From the NCBI RefSeq assembly GCF_964355755.1, contig NC_092671.1, forward strand, positions 17,820,001 to 17,884,000: a DNA stretch of 64,000 nucleotides, given 5' to 3'. The notes beneath the pieces are model-generated. The model was not told the origin of the DNA, searched no databases, and was given only the letters and a program-made list of their open reading frames with translations. The stretch's first letter is position 1, and every line of letters begins with the position of its first letter. The position numbers were made by a program, and so were the translations under genes. This DNA comes from Antedon mediterranea (Eukaryota > Echinodermata > Crinoidea > Comatulida > Antedonidae). Below are positions 1-12,434 of this stretch, piece after piece.

Positions 1-184
1 TATTAATGTTATTAATATACATTGTAGAATTTATTGTTGAAAATGTAATACTATTTCCATCTTAAATTGGCAAATAAAATGAAATCTAAAATGTAATTAT
101 GTAGACATATCCACTCATGACTTAGATGTTACACTTGAACTAACATTATGCTTCTCCCCAAGTATCACACCAATAATCTAAAGC

Positions 185-286
185 AACTGTTTTTGTTTTT
201 GTACTTTACATTATTTTTTGTAGGCCTAGGGCTGATCAAGGAACTGTTTTTGATTTTGTATTTTACATTATTTTGTGTAGGCCTGG
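185..286. repeat. two-copy tandem duplication, about 57 bp apart
   Basis: Two near-identical copies (185-231 and 242-286) each begin aactgttttt and end with acattattttntgtaggcct. They differ at a few positions, so the duplication is not recent. No coding potential. Confidence 0.7.
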
Positions 287-1240
287 TCACTTTGAGTAAT
301 GCGCAGTATTGGCTGTGTTAGCCAATCCTGTGCCTTGGTGTGTCGTTGTAGTAAGTAGGCCTATAGAGCCATTCGTTACTCAAGACATATTGTTTGATAT
401 CAATCACTTATCACTACGTCCGAACCTGTCCACCATGTGCGTCGATGGCGTACATAATCGCGTTTATTAAACCACGTTTTAAAATGACGCGCAGCGTCAA
501 TTTGTCGGTTTGTTTCCAATTTTACTTTAGTACTGTTATCTTGCCTATTCAAGGTTGTTCTAGACAAAACGTTAAGTCGATCATTATCGGTAATTTTGCC
601 TCCGACGAAGTCACAATTTCTCGAAATTTGAGATGCTAAGATTATGCTGGAAATGTTTAATGGCGTTATTCGTAGCATTTCCCGTCCCAAAAGACCAATC
701 TGCTTAATACAGAACAATATCAGGTAATGCATCTTCATTTCGTATGTAGAGTCGCTACTGTTTACATCAAAGTCACAGTATAAGTCGTAATTTAATCAAT
801 CAAATACAAGTTATATTGTACATTCACTTCACTCCACTTTTTTTGCAACCATTGCAAACACGATTCAATGTTTTTTTATTCTTCATTCTACAATTAGAAG
901 TCTTCATATAAATCCTTGTATGCAAACCGATACGGAGAATAACAGCATGCACATAATCATCGCCGTACATCAAGTTCACGACTATCTTAGTAACAGTAGC
1001 ATTATTTTTGTTTCATTTTAAATAAACTTCATTCATAATCTCGGCCAAAAATTAATGGTATACAAAATCAGCTGTTTATAACGAAATACAAACTATTATA
1101 ATGATTCATATTGTAAATTTCTGTCATAATATATTTAAACGTGGTCTCATAGCACTTAATATTTCATTTCATTTGTTATGAAGATATCTCGATTCTGAGT
1201 AAAAACATATACTGAATGTACATACTCTGCATACGGAGAA

Positions 1241-1306
1241 CCGCCCGACGCACCTATACCCATCTGTCCTCCTAACCACGGTGGAATAGGTGTGCGTCGG
1301 ACGGCG
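1241..1306. repeat. imperfect inverted repeat ending in GTGTGCGTCGGACGG
   Basis: The left arm (ccgcccgacgcacctata, 1241-1258) pairs with the right arm near 1284-1306 (aataggtgtgcgtcgga). The same aataggtgtgcgtcg tail occurs at 2574-2589 next to a separate perfect hairpin, so these are probably two remnants of one small dispersed element. Confidence 0.5.
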
Positions 1307-2305
1307 CCCCATAATTATAGCCTACCAAAAAAGTATAAAAAACCTTGATTCGAACACAGTCACCTACACTTACGTACATAGCGAGCATCATAAAAGTAGG
1401 CACTTACTATAACCAAACGGTAGGCCTATTCCAACTCTACTAGTACTAATGTAATGCTATTGTTTTATTCAATCGATACATATTATAATTAGCGTTGTTG
1501 CGTAGACTGTAGGCTGTATAAATCATAGAAACAACGCATTTTCAAAATTTGAAACATTATCTCATAAATCGATAATCGTATAGAGCATTATAACTCATCT
1601 ATGCCTTAGGTCCTTACCTTACGTTGTATTTATGTTGGCCAATCTATACAATGTGAAGGTTAGGCTAAAGTTCTCTAATCATAATATTTTGCATGCCCTC
1701 GCTCATAAAAGCATAATTTATTATGACCCTGATCATTTTACAAATGTCAAACACTGAAATCTAAAATCGATTACCAGTTTTAAAAACTTAATTCTTATGA
1801 CGTAGTATTTCCAATAACTGTATGCTTAACGACTCTAGTGAAATCAGAAAACTATTATAATTCATATTAGAATATTTATAAAAATCGATATTGCTAAATT
1901 GTCTAATGTTGTCTTGTTGTTTCTGCATAGAATATTGATCATCTGTCAGTCTTGGCGTATATACGGAAAACGTCTGTCGAATTGAACAATATGAACACGA
2001 TATTTAATTAAAATAACCATTTGACGTCACAAAGTTGCACGTGCTAACATTTTGATGATATTTATATACGGAATCTATGAAATGTAAATATAATTTGGGC
2101 TAAATGATTGCCTTAGAGCGTAACAAAATAAACTACATCACATCTATACAAACTTGTGACAACAATGGAAGACGTAAGAGCATGAAACTGATATGTAAAT
2201 GGCATTACTTTAATAAGCGACAATTGGGAATTAATTGTTACTCTGGAGTTTTAAGTGACTATTAACTATCCTTGTAAACGAAGAAACGTTTTAGAATCTT
2301 GTCAT

Positions 2306-2440
2306 TAAAGCTTGGTTCACACTAGGCACAACGCTGGTCAGATGACCATTCACACGACAGTGATGCGTCGTGATTTATCAAATTACCTGCATTGCGCTTA
2401 CGACATCCTTGCGTTGCATCCTAGTAGGAACCAAGCGTAA
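2306..2440. mobile_element. MITE-like element, GGTTCCCACTAG family, copy 1
   Basis: The ends read taaagcttggttcacactag at the left and ctagtaggaaccaagcgtaa at the right, so they are inverted copies. The interior keeps pieces of the cttgcgttgcat motif seen in the better copies at 2654-2838 and 30609-30743. It is diverged and non-coding. The transposase superfamily cannot be told from the ends alone. Confidence 0.6.
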
Positions 2441-2535
2441 TGTACAATAAATAATAGTATCTGCTGGGTTAGTTAAAAAAGATCAGCCTTTCAGATGAGA
2501 CATGTAAAGGGAACCATCCGTAGCATGACCTAATA

Positions 2536-2574
2536 CCTATCTGTCATGAAACATGGTGTTTCATGACAGATAGG
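2536..2574. repeat. perfect hairpin, 18-bp stem, 3-nt loop
   Basis: Positions 2536-2553 (cctatctgtcatgaaaca) are exactly complementary to 2557-2574, with the loop tgg between them. It is followed directly by the aataggtgtgcgtcg sequence also seen at 1285-1299. It is probably the foldback end of a small transposon relic. I see no gene context that would make it a pre-miRNA or terminator. Confidence 0.7.
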
Positions 2575-2653
2575 AATAGGTGTGCGTCGTACGATAGGCC
2601 TACAGATTCCAACTCGACTAATCAAATCGTTGCTGGGTTAGTTATCTTCTAGG

Positions 2654-2838
2654 TTAAGCGTGGTTCCCACTAGCGACGCAACACAAGGACGTAACGCAAC
2701 GCAAGTGAATTGACCAATCACAAGCAATGGCTTATTCGCTTGTGATTGCTAACTGTCTATAACTTCGCTTGTCATTGGTTAAAACGCTTGCGTTGCGTTT
2801 ACGTCCTTGCGTTACGTTCTAGTGGGAACCAAGCTTTA
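2654..2838. mobile_element. MITE-like element, GGTTCCCACTAG family, copy 2
   Basis: This is the clearest copy. The left end ttaagcgtggttcccactag and right end ctagtgggaaccaagcttta form a terminal inverted repeat that continues inward (gacgcaacacaaggacgtaa against ttacgtccttgcgttacg). The middle carries inverted copies of a caatcacaagc motif, so the whole element can fold back. It is 185 bp with no ORF. The same structure recurs at 30609-30743 inside a CWC22 intron. Confidence 0.8.
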
Positions 2839-4213
2839 GTTTAAAAAAGATCAGCCCTTTGGATAAGACGTGTAAAGGTTGCATGCACAGGCCTATATTT
2901 AAATATAGCCTACCTATGCAATACGATAACTGCCAGATTGGCAGTGCACATTGGGAACACGTGGTATATAAGCCCATTTATATTATCATGAAGTTAGGCC
3001 TCCCTGGTTAGATCGATGCCATAAAAATGCTCCTCTAGATTTTAAAATTATCAATTCTCTGTGAGCATGAGCGTTGAGAACTTGCTCGTTCCACTGAAAA
3101 CAAAGCATCACGTAAGGACCCGACACAACTCTCAGAATGTATTAAACAATATTAATTTCATTTTAGATGTCATTGATGTGTGCCAGTCATAATTACTAGG
3201 AATGTGTTCTTAACCCACTTAAACATCTGTCTATTAAAATCAATATCATGTTATAAACGAGGTTGAACATTGTTGGCTACCCGTACAAAATGGAATTTAA
3301 AATAATAGGTTATATTGCGCGCGCAAATCATGCTCTGTTATGTTAAACATTTAAAATAGCAATTGAATTTGTTTAATTATTTAATAATATAAAAATGATA
3401 TCACTCCTGGTTTATTGTTACGTGTTTGGTTCAGTTGCTATAAATGGACTCTAAACTGAATTTACTTGAGAATAAATACCTTAAATTACGATAGTACTGC
3501 TTTAAATAGTTAAACTGAACCTAACCTCACTTCCTATTTTTATTGCAAATTTATAAATTTTAAGGGAGTGGGGGGGGGGGGGTCCTCTTGGATCCGCCTA
3601 TGATGTGTACAGTATAGTTACAAATGGATGTCAACTTGCACACACCGGGAATGGAAATGTTGATTATACATATTCTTTGTGTTATGCGTAATGAATGAGT
3701 TGGAATTATTACGGTATCATTTAACTGCAACAAAATTGAGCAAGACATGAAGAGGGCTAACGGAGGATAATGAAGCCTTAGATGATGATCAACTATTGAA
3801 TCCCCCACCCCTTTAAAAAAAATAATTCCATGGGCCCGTGTAGCACAACTCACGATGGGCATCATGGAGAAATATCTCACTGAACACTGAAACAGAAGAG
3901 TCTAGGCCTACTAAGTGGTATAGTAGGAGATTAATAGATGATACAAAGTAATTCTATTTAAAGCATAGAAAAACAATCATTCTAGGCTTGGATTTAATTC
4001 CAGGTAAAAATATTATTCTCCTAATGTGACAAACGACACCCAGGACATTATCTATGACGTTAATTGAATGTACAGTTGTTAATATTATAATCTGGTATAC
4101 GATACGTATACACAAGTTAAATTTACAAAGCAAAAACATACCATGTCAAATAAACTTGCTTTTAGTGTCACTGGCAATAATGCGGAGCACTACATAGGCA
4201 CGATGCTTTTATT

Positions 4214-4945
4214 TCAGTCTGTTAGGTGTGTGTGAGAGAGGGGATGTTGTGAGAGGGAGAGAGGGGGAATGGAGGTCTGTAAGGTGTGTGTGTGAGAGAG
4301 GGGATGTTGTGAGAGGGAGAGAGGAGGAATGGAGGTCTGTAAGGTGTGTGTGAGATGTTGTGAGAGGGAGAGAGGGGGAATGGAGGTCTGTAAGGTGTGT
4401 GTGAGAGAGGGGATGTTGTGAGAGGGAGAGAGGAGGAATGGAGGTCTGTAAGGTGTGTGTGAGAGAGGGATGTTGTGAGAGGGAGAGAGGGGGAATGGAG
4501 GTCTGTAAGGTGTGTGTGAGAGAGGGGATGTTGTGAGAGGGAGAGAGGGGAAATGGAGGTCTGTAAGGTGTGTGTGAGAGAGGGGATGTTGTGAGAGGGA
4601 GAGAGGGGGAATGGAGGTCTGTAAGGTGTGTGTGAGAGAGGGGATGTTGTGAGAGGGAAAGAGGGGAAATGGAGGTCTGTAAGGTGTGTGTGAGAGAGGG
4701 GATGTTGTGAGAGGGAGAGAGGGGAAATGGAGGTCTGTAAGGTGTGTGTGAGAGAGGGGATGTTGTGAGAGGGAGAGTGGGGGAATGGAGGTCTGTAAGG
4801 TGTGTGTGAATGGAGGTCTGTAAGGTGTGTGTGAGAGAGGGGATGTTGTGAGAGGGAGAGAGGGAGAATGGAGGTCTTTAAGGTGTGTGTGTGAGAGAGG
4901 GGATGTTGTGAGAGGGAGAGAGGGGGAATGGAGGTCTTTTGGGTG
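4214..4945. repeat. 58-bp minisatellite, about 12-13 copies, purine-rich on +
   Basis: The repeated unit runs gtctgtaaggtgtgtgtgag, agaggggatgttgtgagagg, gagagagggggaatggag, 58 bp in total. Copies vary in the number of GT and GA steps, and truncated units occur near 4350 and 4805. The + strand is almost entirely G and A apart from short TGT and GTGT runs. The minus strand gives a long open frame of repeated proline, serine, threonine and histidine residues, which is a by-product of the repeat and not a gene. Confidence 0.9.
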
Positions 4946-7526
4946 TTACATTTCTCAACTGGGATGTATGGGAGTGCTGGATACCAGCAACGCACATATT
5001 TGATGTGGCAAAGAATGCAATGTAGTTTATCTGCACTTCAGCATATACTATTATCGATTACTGTTCATTTGACTTATTAATTGTTTTTTTAAAAATTAAC
5101 ATATTGTGAGAAAACAATAGCAATGTTTTGATGATACGGGTTCGAATCGTATGGTCTCACTGCAGGCTATAGTAGATATAAAATTACCAGAAAGCACTTT
5201 ACGAAGTGTCATAATAACTACGTTTGATCGACAGGTGTAATTAAAATATTAATCATAATTAAAATTGGTTAAATAAATAGACCCTCACTCGTCATAAATA
5301 AATTATTTACCAAAATATTATAGTTTAAAACATTCGTGTAATCGCAACCTCGTTATTCAAGTCACATAAGGCTACAGCAATGCATATACTTGTAGACAAT
5401 TATGTAAATTTATGCAAATTATATAAGCGTTCAAATTTAAAATAATCTACGTACCATCACTTTCCATAATTGTATATCAGCATTATTATAGTGAGTAATT
5501 AAACCTACAAACAGATGGTATCAAACAACAATACTGCTGTATTCAATTTCATTTGGAATAAAAACTTCGTATATTAAGTATATCATTGATATAACGATTC
5601 ACACTGTCAGCAACAATATGACCCCTAACCCTCACATCACCCTATCCAATCGCAAACTTCCCCTTTATTGAGAAGAATATAGGCATAGGCCTACTCGTTC
5701 CCGTCATATTCTTATCCTAATATCTATAATTTATTATGATACTCCGTTAAGAGGCATGCCTCCAATACTTAATGCAGAATAAGCCTACTGTTGTTTTATG
5801 TATATTTATAGACTGGTGCATCTTAATTCATTATAATTATAAAATATACAAATACATATTTTGTATGTGCTGGCAATGATAGTCGATCGCCTTAAGGCCT
5901 CATACACAATGTGTTTACCTGTAGGAAATCGCATGCTGTTTAAATGGATAGAGAGGCAGCCAGGGTATGCTAAACACGGTAATGTTTATATTACTAACTC
6001 TCAACACAGTTTCAATTACCAACTATTAATGTTTATTATACTCACAGACAGAAATTCATTACTTGAGTATCTGGCTGATAATGTTAATATTATCATTGTA
6101 AATATTATCATTATTCATATAATTAATATTGAATTATTAATGATAATAAATATACCACTATGTTATACTATGCATAGCGTTAAGGCCTATTAGCGTGTTC
6201 TTTAAATGTTGGGCCTAATGCTATGTTAGCTAATCGTTCCACATAATTATGATAGGCCTATAGCACATCGAGATTTTTGGCATGGTTTTATGCGTTTATA
6301 GTATGATTAGCATGGATAATAATAGTATACACCTGTTTATGATTCCGGACCCCTAAGCATACCAAAGAGAATCATGCTATTAATTTTATAGAATTAATTA
6401 GGCCTAAATCAATTTAAAAATGGATAGGAGTAATTGAAAAGAATATTAAAAGGTGAACATTCCATTTCAAACGTTTTACTGCGAGAATCTTGCTTCATGT
6501 GTCACCTATTAACATTGGAAAGAATAATAGACATAAAGCTACAGACAAACAACTTCTTACTACTATAGGCATATCTATGTTTTCATTTTAAGTAATTACT
6601 CTGTTACAAAAACGATACCCATGCATGGTAGCTCCATTGGCCTGACTATGATTAACATAAAGACTATATCATATATAACAACAGTATCTGTCTATAAATA
6701 GCTATGTAGTATTGATTACTGTTCATGATGGCAATTGGCAAACCTTTCAATGTTCTACACTTGCAGTTTTAAATTAAACTGGCTTTAAACACATAATGCT
6801 CTCGAATAATTAATATGTCGTGTCGTTACATTTATGATGTTGATAATAAATTATGAATTTTATACGGCGAATATTTAAATGTTAGCACATCTATCTATTC
6901 CTCTGTGTATTAGTTCAATCTAATATTCAATTAGAAACAATGTTAATATCATTATTATTATAATTTCTTATTACTCTTTATTTTATTTTCTTATTTTTTA
7001 CCAATTGCTTTCATATAGTATTAATCATAATTACATGGCATTTTATTTATTATTAATATTGTTGTTGTATATATATATAAATTGTTACTGAAATAAATAT
7101 TACAGTGATACCTATCAATCAAACGAGCGTTTAGACTGGAAACGACTGTCGTGACAGTTTCCTGACAAAGTATAGAAAAAAAAGCACACACACAATGTAG
7201 GTAATTCGAGCAAGCGTCAGGTTTGTTCACACACATTTCTTAATTAAAATAAGATAAGATCAAGATAATGAATAAGGATTAGGCAAATCTGTTTTTCACA
7301 CCGGATTATCATATTTTTAAAATTGTCCATAAGGCGACATGCAATTTTCAATTTATAACTATACCAGGAAACCATGTTTTAAAATTGATTTCAATGTAAT
7401 GACATTTAAATAGGCCGAAAGTTGATGACACTTCCGTTTGTTACTAGTGATATTTTAATGAAGGTAGACCACACGGAAAGATCAATCAGCTATGTTAATG
7501 TTATTGTAAATCATTAATGTATCTGT

Positions 7527-7660
7527 TGATTGTATCAATCAATCACTTAATCAATCGATAACTTGATCAAGCGATCACTTGATCAATCGATCACTTGATC
7601 AATTGATCACTTGATCAAACGATCACTTGATCAATCGATCACTTGATCAATCGATCTATT
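7527..7660. repeat. 16-bp TGATCA-rich tandem array
   Basis: Units close to cacttgatcaatcgat are repeated about seven or eight times with small changes. TGATCA and ATCGAT are both palindromic, so each unit can self-pair. No coding content. Confidence 0.75.
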
Positions 7661-8192
7661 GATATATATGTCACTATATATCGATCACTTTGATCAATTT
7701 GTTAGTCATTCATTCACATCTTATATAATTGCTAAAACGTCTGGACATCGATGGTAACAAGCGGCTGGATCACAAAGTACACATCTCATATTAACATAGA
7801 AAACATTATCGATATCATGAATGTCAATGTGTTACTATGATTTGACTTGGAAGCTATTGAAATTATAATACAACGTGGCATACAATATACTTATCATTAA
7901 ATAGTGATAATAAAGTAAGCTATCAAGCAAAATGGGAAAGAAATAACAAAAGCTCTCTGAAAGTAAAAGTAGGCCTATGTTCTTTACGAATGATGTAATT
8001 ATAATTTTACATTATTCACGGTTATGACGTGTGGTTCCTTATGAACATATGTAAATATTCTAGGATTTAGGATAGGAAAAATAAATGACTGTGTATGGAA
8101 ATATAATTTCGTAAAGTTTCTACATGAATGCATTTAAATTAGTATTAGCCTAATTTCTCTCGGTTGAACTTGTATAAAGAATGTATACCTAC

Positions 8193-8980
8193 CCACATGA
8201 ATTATTTCTGAAAATGAACGGCACAGCGTATGTAATAATCCAAATACCACTTTTTGAGCAATCTAAGTAGGGTTCCGACCATTCGCCGTCACTTCTTACG
8301 ACGTGTGGATACAATGTCATTCGATTTTCATTATACATGTGTTTCTCCTCGTATTTTTCTCCAATTCCTTCAAACTTTGGCCTATAAACACTATCTAATT
8401 CCATAAGATTCGAACTCGTGTTTGAAACATACTTACACGCTGTAACATCCGAAACTACACAAACTTGCAAAGTATTATTCTTTAGGCCTATATGTTCATT
8501 AATATCATTAGACTTATCGATATGTTCTACAGTGTTACCTAATACTACCTGATAGAATTTTGGCCAATCAGTTTGACCCCCGTTTTTATGCATTGAATTT
8601 ATAAGATTTGCCGTTTCTAACGCAGCATTTGTAGCAATTTCAAAAAGATCTTCTGCAAAAATGATAAGATTTGAAGTTTGTATTTTCGTCTCGTAATTCT
8701 CTGTCGAACAATCTATTGATAATAATTCCCGTACGAGGCCCGTATTGTCAGATAAAGTTGATCGTCCTGTACGAATAGCAGTATTTTTACGATTCGACTG
8801 AACAACATTCAACGATACATCCCATGGATTTCCTCTGCTAAAGAAAGTCTCCCGCTGAAAGCTAACATCTTTTTTATCGTTTTCTCCGGGCGGGCCATGG
8901 GCGGATGATGATTGATGAAACAAAACATGAACAAATAAAATCTCCAGGTATAGAAATATTTGAGCTACATTTAACGTCAT
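8193..8980 (-). CDS. GPR158/GPR179-like receptor, first coding exon (partial)
   Basis: A 788-bp open exon encodes 262 residues plus two bases of the next codon and ends at a strong donor (GTAGGT at 8192-8187). Residues 1-27 look like a signal peptide: a hydrophobic core followed by small residues before HGPPGEN. Three N-glycosylation sequons are visible (about residues 168, 187 and 259). The segment ATNAALETANLINSM followed by DWPKFYQVVLG, and the later EWSEPYLDC plus GIWIITYAVPF, match the pattern of the extracellular Cache-type domain of GPR158/GPR179 (ATNFLNxML, DWYQAL, then SPPYLEC and a Trp-Leu-Val-Thr segment). Vertebrate members are orphan or glycine-sensing class C receptors in the plasma membrane. 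The cysteine-rich and transmembrane exons should lie to the left but were not found, so the family call is moderate. Another Cache-domain secreted protein is the main alternative. Confidence 0.55.
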
Positions 8981-9085
8981 GTTGATATATTTTACAATCG
9001 ATGAGACTTGATATGAAAATACCGCAACGCGCGGGTCGCGTGGAGAGCACTCGATTCAATGTCAGCAGTCAGTTGGCTGCAATCT

Positions 9086-9106
9086 CACACACACACACAC
9101 ACACAC
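9086..9106. repeat. CA dinucleotide microsatellite
   Basis: About ten uninterrupted CA repeats, just upstream of the start of the minus-strand receptor exon. Confidence 0.9.
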
Positions 9107-10140
9107 TCGCTGCTACTGTTAGACGATAATGATATGTGGCTATGGTGTAGCTATATTCTGGAGGTCAAAGTTGCCAACGCAATAATATCTCATTTACGAT
9201 CGCAAGGGTTTAGACAAATGAGTGTCATCTAGGTATACGTATAGGCCAACGTTACGATGAAATCCCACGATGTCATTGGCAACCTACGCGTGTCTTTTAA
9301 TACGAGGAATTAGCGCTTCACGTTAATCACCAAGCTAGCGGATTAGAATAATATGTCATTAATATGGACGGTAATCTGCTAATTGTGTAAATAAATTAAT
9401 ATTTAGCCTAGATAAGTAGCTATTTTTAGAGAATAATATTCATTTTGTTATTAATAATATACCTAATGATGTTAAAGTAGACGACACGTAAAACATGTTC
9501 AATTTTGAATGCAATAATACAAATCTTCATAAAATATTTTAGGCTTAGAATTAAAATGTAATAATGAATAATGTATTGCTTCCTTTATTTTAATAAAGAT
9601 GCTAGAAATGTATGCCGGAGAGAACATCGCAAATGTTGCTTACTGACTTTATGATAATGAGAATGGTGGCCAAACTGACAGTGCATGGAGTATTGGTAAT
9701 CGATACAAAACATATATAATTGCAATTATTAAAGTAAACACATTAACGCTGTTGTCATAATTGGCGTTAAATTTAAAGTGAAGTTATGGTATTTCTATAG
9801 TGGCACAATTGAATACACCACACTTTCAAGAGATCTTGAATTTAATTAGGGCCTATAATGTAATAACAATTAACAAGCTGAAGTAAAGGTACCTTCCAAG
9901 CAAGATGGGCCAAACATTTAAAAAAAATCTGCTTACGTCATTGTAGCAAAGAAGAAACTACAATACGTTGATATAGTGGTTCAGTTTATTTCATAAACAA
10001 AATAATTACAGTGCACATATACCGTATCGTAGTTCTTTATAGTAATCGTAATTCGCAGTCCCGGAGATGTTATCTCCTCATTAGAGACCACAGTTTTGGT
10101 AGACCCAAGTGAACAGTTTTATTCAATAAAGACCACTTTA

Positions 10141-10463
10141 TTAAAGATGTATTGTTCCCCAGAAACATGAAAAATGAAGATAAATTAAATCAGACTTTGA
10201 ATAGGTTATTTTGTAGTTTTAATAAAGTTAATCACTTTCGTATAGAAAAAAACCCCAAAAATAGTGTTTTCACTTATAAAATAACATAATAAATAATTAA
10301 ATTCGACCACTTTTTGCTTAAAATTACATTTTTTTAGGTAAATAAATTGTTTTTAGGTCCAATTTTTTTGTAAGAATGGATAACTAATAAGTGACATTAA
10401 TAAAATGCCATATTAAAAAAAAAAGTAAAACTTATTTTTCAGGTGGACAATACATCAAATTAA
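10141..10463. mobile_element. TTAA-bounded MITE, AGATGTATTGTCC family, copy 1
   Basis: The left end is TTAA followed by agatgtattgttcccc. The right end reads ggtggacaatacatcaaa and then TTAA. The inverted ends and the TTAA borders match the second copy at 39480-39966. TTAA target duplications are characteristic of piggyBac-type elements. The body is AT-rich without an ORF, so this would be a non-autonomous derivative. Confidence 0.6.
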
Positions 10464-11026
10464 TGCATTTTTAGTGTATAACATTCATTAGAATACTAAG
10501 ACCACTAAAACATGGGTGCTCCTTAATTGGAGGGAGACCTTGGAGGTGCAGGTGAAGCGTCAGTGCAAAATGTACAAAAAGTTACAGTAATACTTTTTGT
10601 ACTGTATTAGGAATTAGCTCGCGTGTTGCACGAACGTTACACACGTGTCGTCGTCGCACAAACGTTACACGCGGGTCAAAGGATATTGATTATCGTGTAA
10701 GTTTGTTTGTTCAACCCTAATGACCAATGGGACAACAGAACTCGATACTCAAGACATAATAAACCACCAATCACGATGACTGTAGCTGTTGATTACATTA
10801 TTATTTGTTAAAGGTACAATTGTCATTTTTAAATGGAATAAAATACAGTAAATGGCAATAAAAAGTAGGCATATACAATCCTTTATATAACGTAATTATG
10901 AAAATCTCATCAGTTACATGCTAACTGTGAAAGCTCATTGTTTGATCAATAATAAACATCATTTCGTCCTTACATAATATCTTTATTAGGCTATACCTCT
11001 TCCCAAACTTCTTCTCATTCTCGTTA

Positions 11027-11260
11027 CAGTGGCGTATCCAGGATATTAAAATAAATAGTTGGACGCGGGCCACAGAATTGTAAACAAATAAGTGCTGAAC
11101 TTAATGTCCTATCATTTGCATTGTAATTTTTTTTCGTGGCATTGGCCTATGCGTTATGTTCTGTGATATTGACGATGATGTAGGCCTATAGGCGCGTTCA
11201 AAGTGGGAAGACAGCCGCCCCACTAATTCCAACTATTTCAAAATCTTGAATCCGCCACTA
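11027..11260. mobile_element. hAT-like non-autonomous remnant (CAGTGGCG ends)
   Basis: The left end cagtggcgtatccagg and right end gaatccgccacta are inverted and resemble the CAGTGGCGGATC ends of the better element at 14716-15790. No clean 8-bp target duplication is seen. No ORF. Confidence 0.5.
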
Positions 11261-11312
11261 GATGTTGCTCATGCTGGATGATGGGGTATGATGACACTAT
11301 TTGTAAGATGAT

Positions 11313-11830
11313 ACCGTATTTATTCGAATAAACGGCCCGCTTTGAACCCTCTCCCCAGGGAGACTAAACTAAACGGGGCATCTATTATTTATTTATTCAA
11401 CACCCCTCCCCCCCCCCACACACAATATTGTTTTATAATACTTGTCTGCCATGATAAAGTATTTGATACAATTTTACTGTATTTTATCACTTGTTGATAT
11501 TGATTGTGATTTTTTATATCTAGGGGTCATTCATTTGATGTTACCAAATACTGTAACACATACAGTTATTTCTCTTTAATAGTGAAGGCCTAGTGGTGTA
11601 GTATACATTAATGGTGGTCTCCGCTTAAATACGATTTTCAGACTTATTTTGACTACCATCCACATGTATAAAGTTTGAATATTGATTGAATAATAGAGAA
11701 TGTATTTAATGTGGAAAAAAAACAATGTAATGAACTTACTAAAACAAAAACACTTGTTATTTTATTATTTGAATAAATTATCAAATAAAAAACACCTAAA
11801 ACGCTCCGGGCGTTTATTCTGATAAATACG
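11313..11830. mobile_element. MITE with TATTCGAATAAACG-type ends
   Basis: The left end (accgtatttattcgaataaa, then cggcccgc) is inverted at the right end (gctccgggcgtttattctga, then taaatacg). The interior is AT-rich with runs of C near 11404-11418. A related element, interrupted by another insertion, sits in a CWC22 intron at 33514-35372. Confidence 0.55.
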
Positions 11831-12385
11831 TTAATTTATATTACTGTATTTTAAATTCTACATCGCCAACATGTCTCGTTGGCATTCATTTACCCAATTC
11901 CATGTCATCATACATGAACACCGTAACATGTATAACGAAAACAAATTAGTTTAATTGAAATGTTATCCATTTAGTTAACGAATGCATATTAAACATTACA
12001 AATAGAAAAGAAAAAACTGAACACAACACATACAACCAGTTAAGTCGGATGCGTTAATTATTTCATAAAATAATATCTACTACATCAGGGTAAACATTAA
12101 CATTAAACATTTTTTTATATTTAAAAATGGATTGATTACAATGAATCGGAATTTAAAAATATTTACAATATTTTACATTCAAAATTAACACATTATACAA
12201 TTCCCAATCATCGTTTTAACTGCATAAATTCAATACAAGAAATGTCTATACAAATAATAGTTATTAACACTTCGCATTAATTCTTTTAATGTTCTTTAAT
12301 GTACAAATTGTTTAATTAATACATTCCTAGATTGATGCACTTTATATCTATTGTTTCTATTATGTAATTTTAATTTGTAATTAAG

Positions 12386-12391
12386 TTTATT
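12386..12391 (-). promoter_or_regulatory. CDC6 polyadenylation signal AATAAA
   Basis: TTTATT on the + strand reads AATAAA on the transcribed strand, about 45 bases past the CDC6 stop codon. It is the first canonical signal after the stop, which implies a very short 3' UTR. Confidence 0.6.
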
Positions 12392-12434
12392 AATAACAAT
12401 TTTAAATAAGTTATCAACAAATAATTAGGTCAAA

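Larger units (their letters stand above)
1..8192. other. non-coding stretch left of the GPR158-like exon
   Basis: No open frame here looks like a real exon on either strand; the frames present are short, low in complexity or lie inside repeats. If the minus-strand receptor gene at 8193-8980 is intact, this stretch should be its first intron, because transcription runs leftward. I looked for a following exon with the cysteine-rich EGF-like and seven-helix segments expected of GPR158/179 and did not find one. The stretch holds a short tandem duplication, two hairpin-type repeats, two copies of a GGTTCCCACTAG-ended element, a 58-bp minisatellite and a 16-bp TGATCA-rich array, which are listed separately. 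Confidence 0.6.
8981..12434. other. intergenic stretch between the GPR158-like exon and CDC6
   Basis: The first hundred bases right of 8980 are presumably the 5' UTR and promoter of the minus-strand receptor gene, with a CA microsatellite at 9086-9106. No TATA box or initiator could be assigned with confidence. The remainder is AT-rich and non-coding. It contains a TTAA-bounded MITE (10141-10463), a hAT-like remnant (11027-11260) and a TATTCGAATAAACG-ended MITE (11313-11830). The right end carries the CDC6 3' UTR. Confidence 0.6.

Noticed and set aside
4222-4995. 257-residue minus-strand open frame of proline, serine and histidine repeats
   Set aside because: It is the reading of the 58-bp minisatellite; there is no conserved domain or splice context, and the phase drifts with unit length.
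5130-5160. tRNA B-box-like ggttcgaatc with flanking complementarity
   Set aside because: The stem leaves a 9-base loop in place of 7 and there is no A box or acceptor stem at the right distance.
7527-7660. CRISPR-like appearance of short regular repeats
   Set aside because: There are no unique spacers, the unit is a simple 16-bp tandem repeat, and the DNA is clearly eukaryotic.
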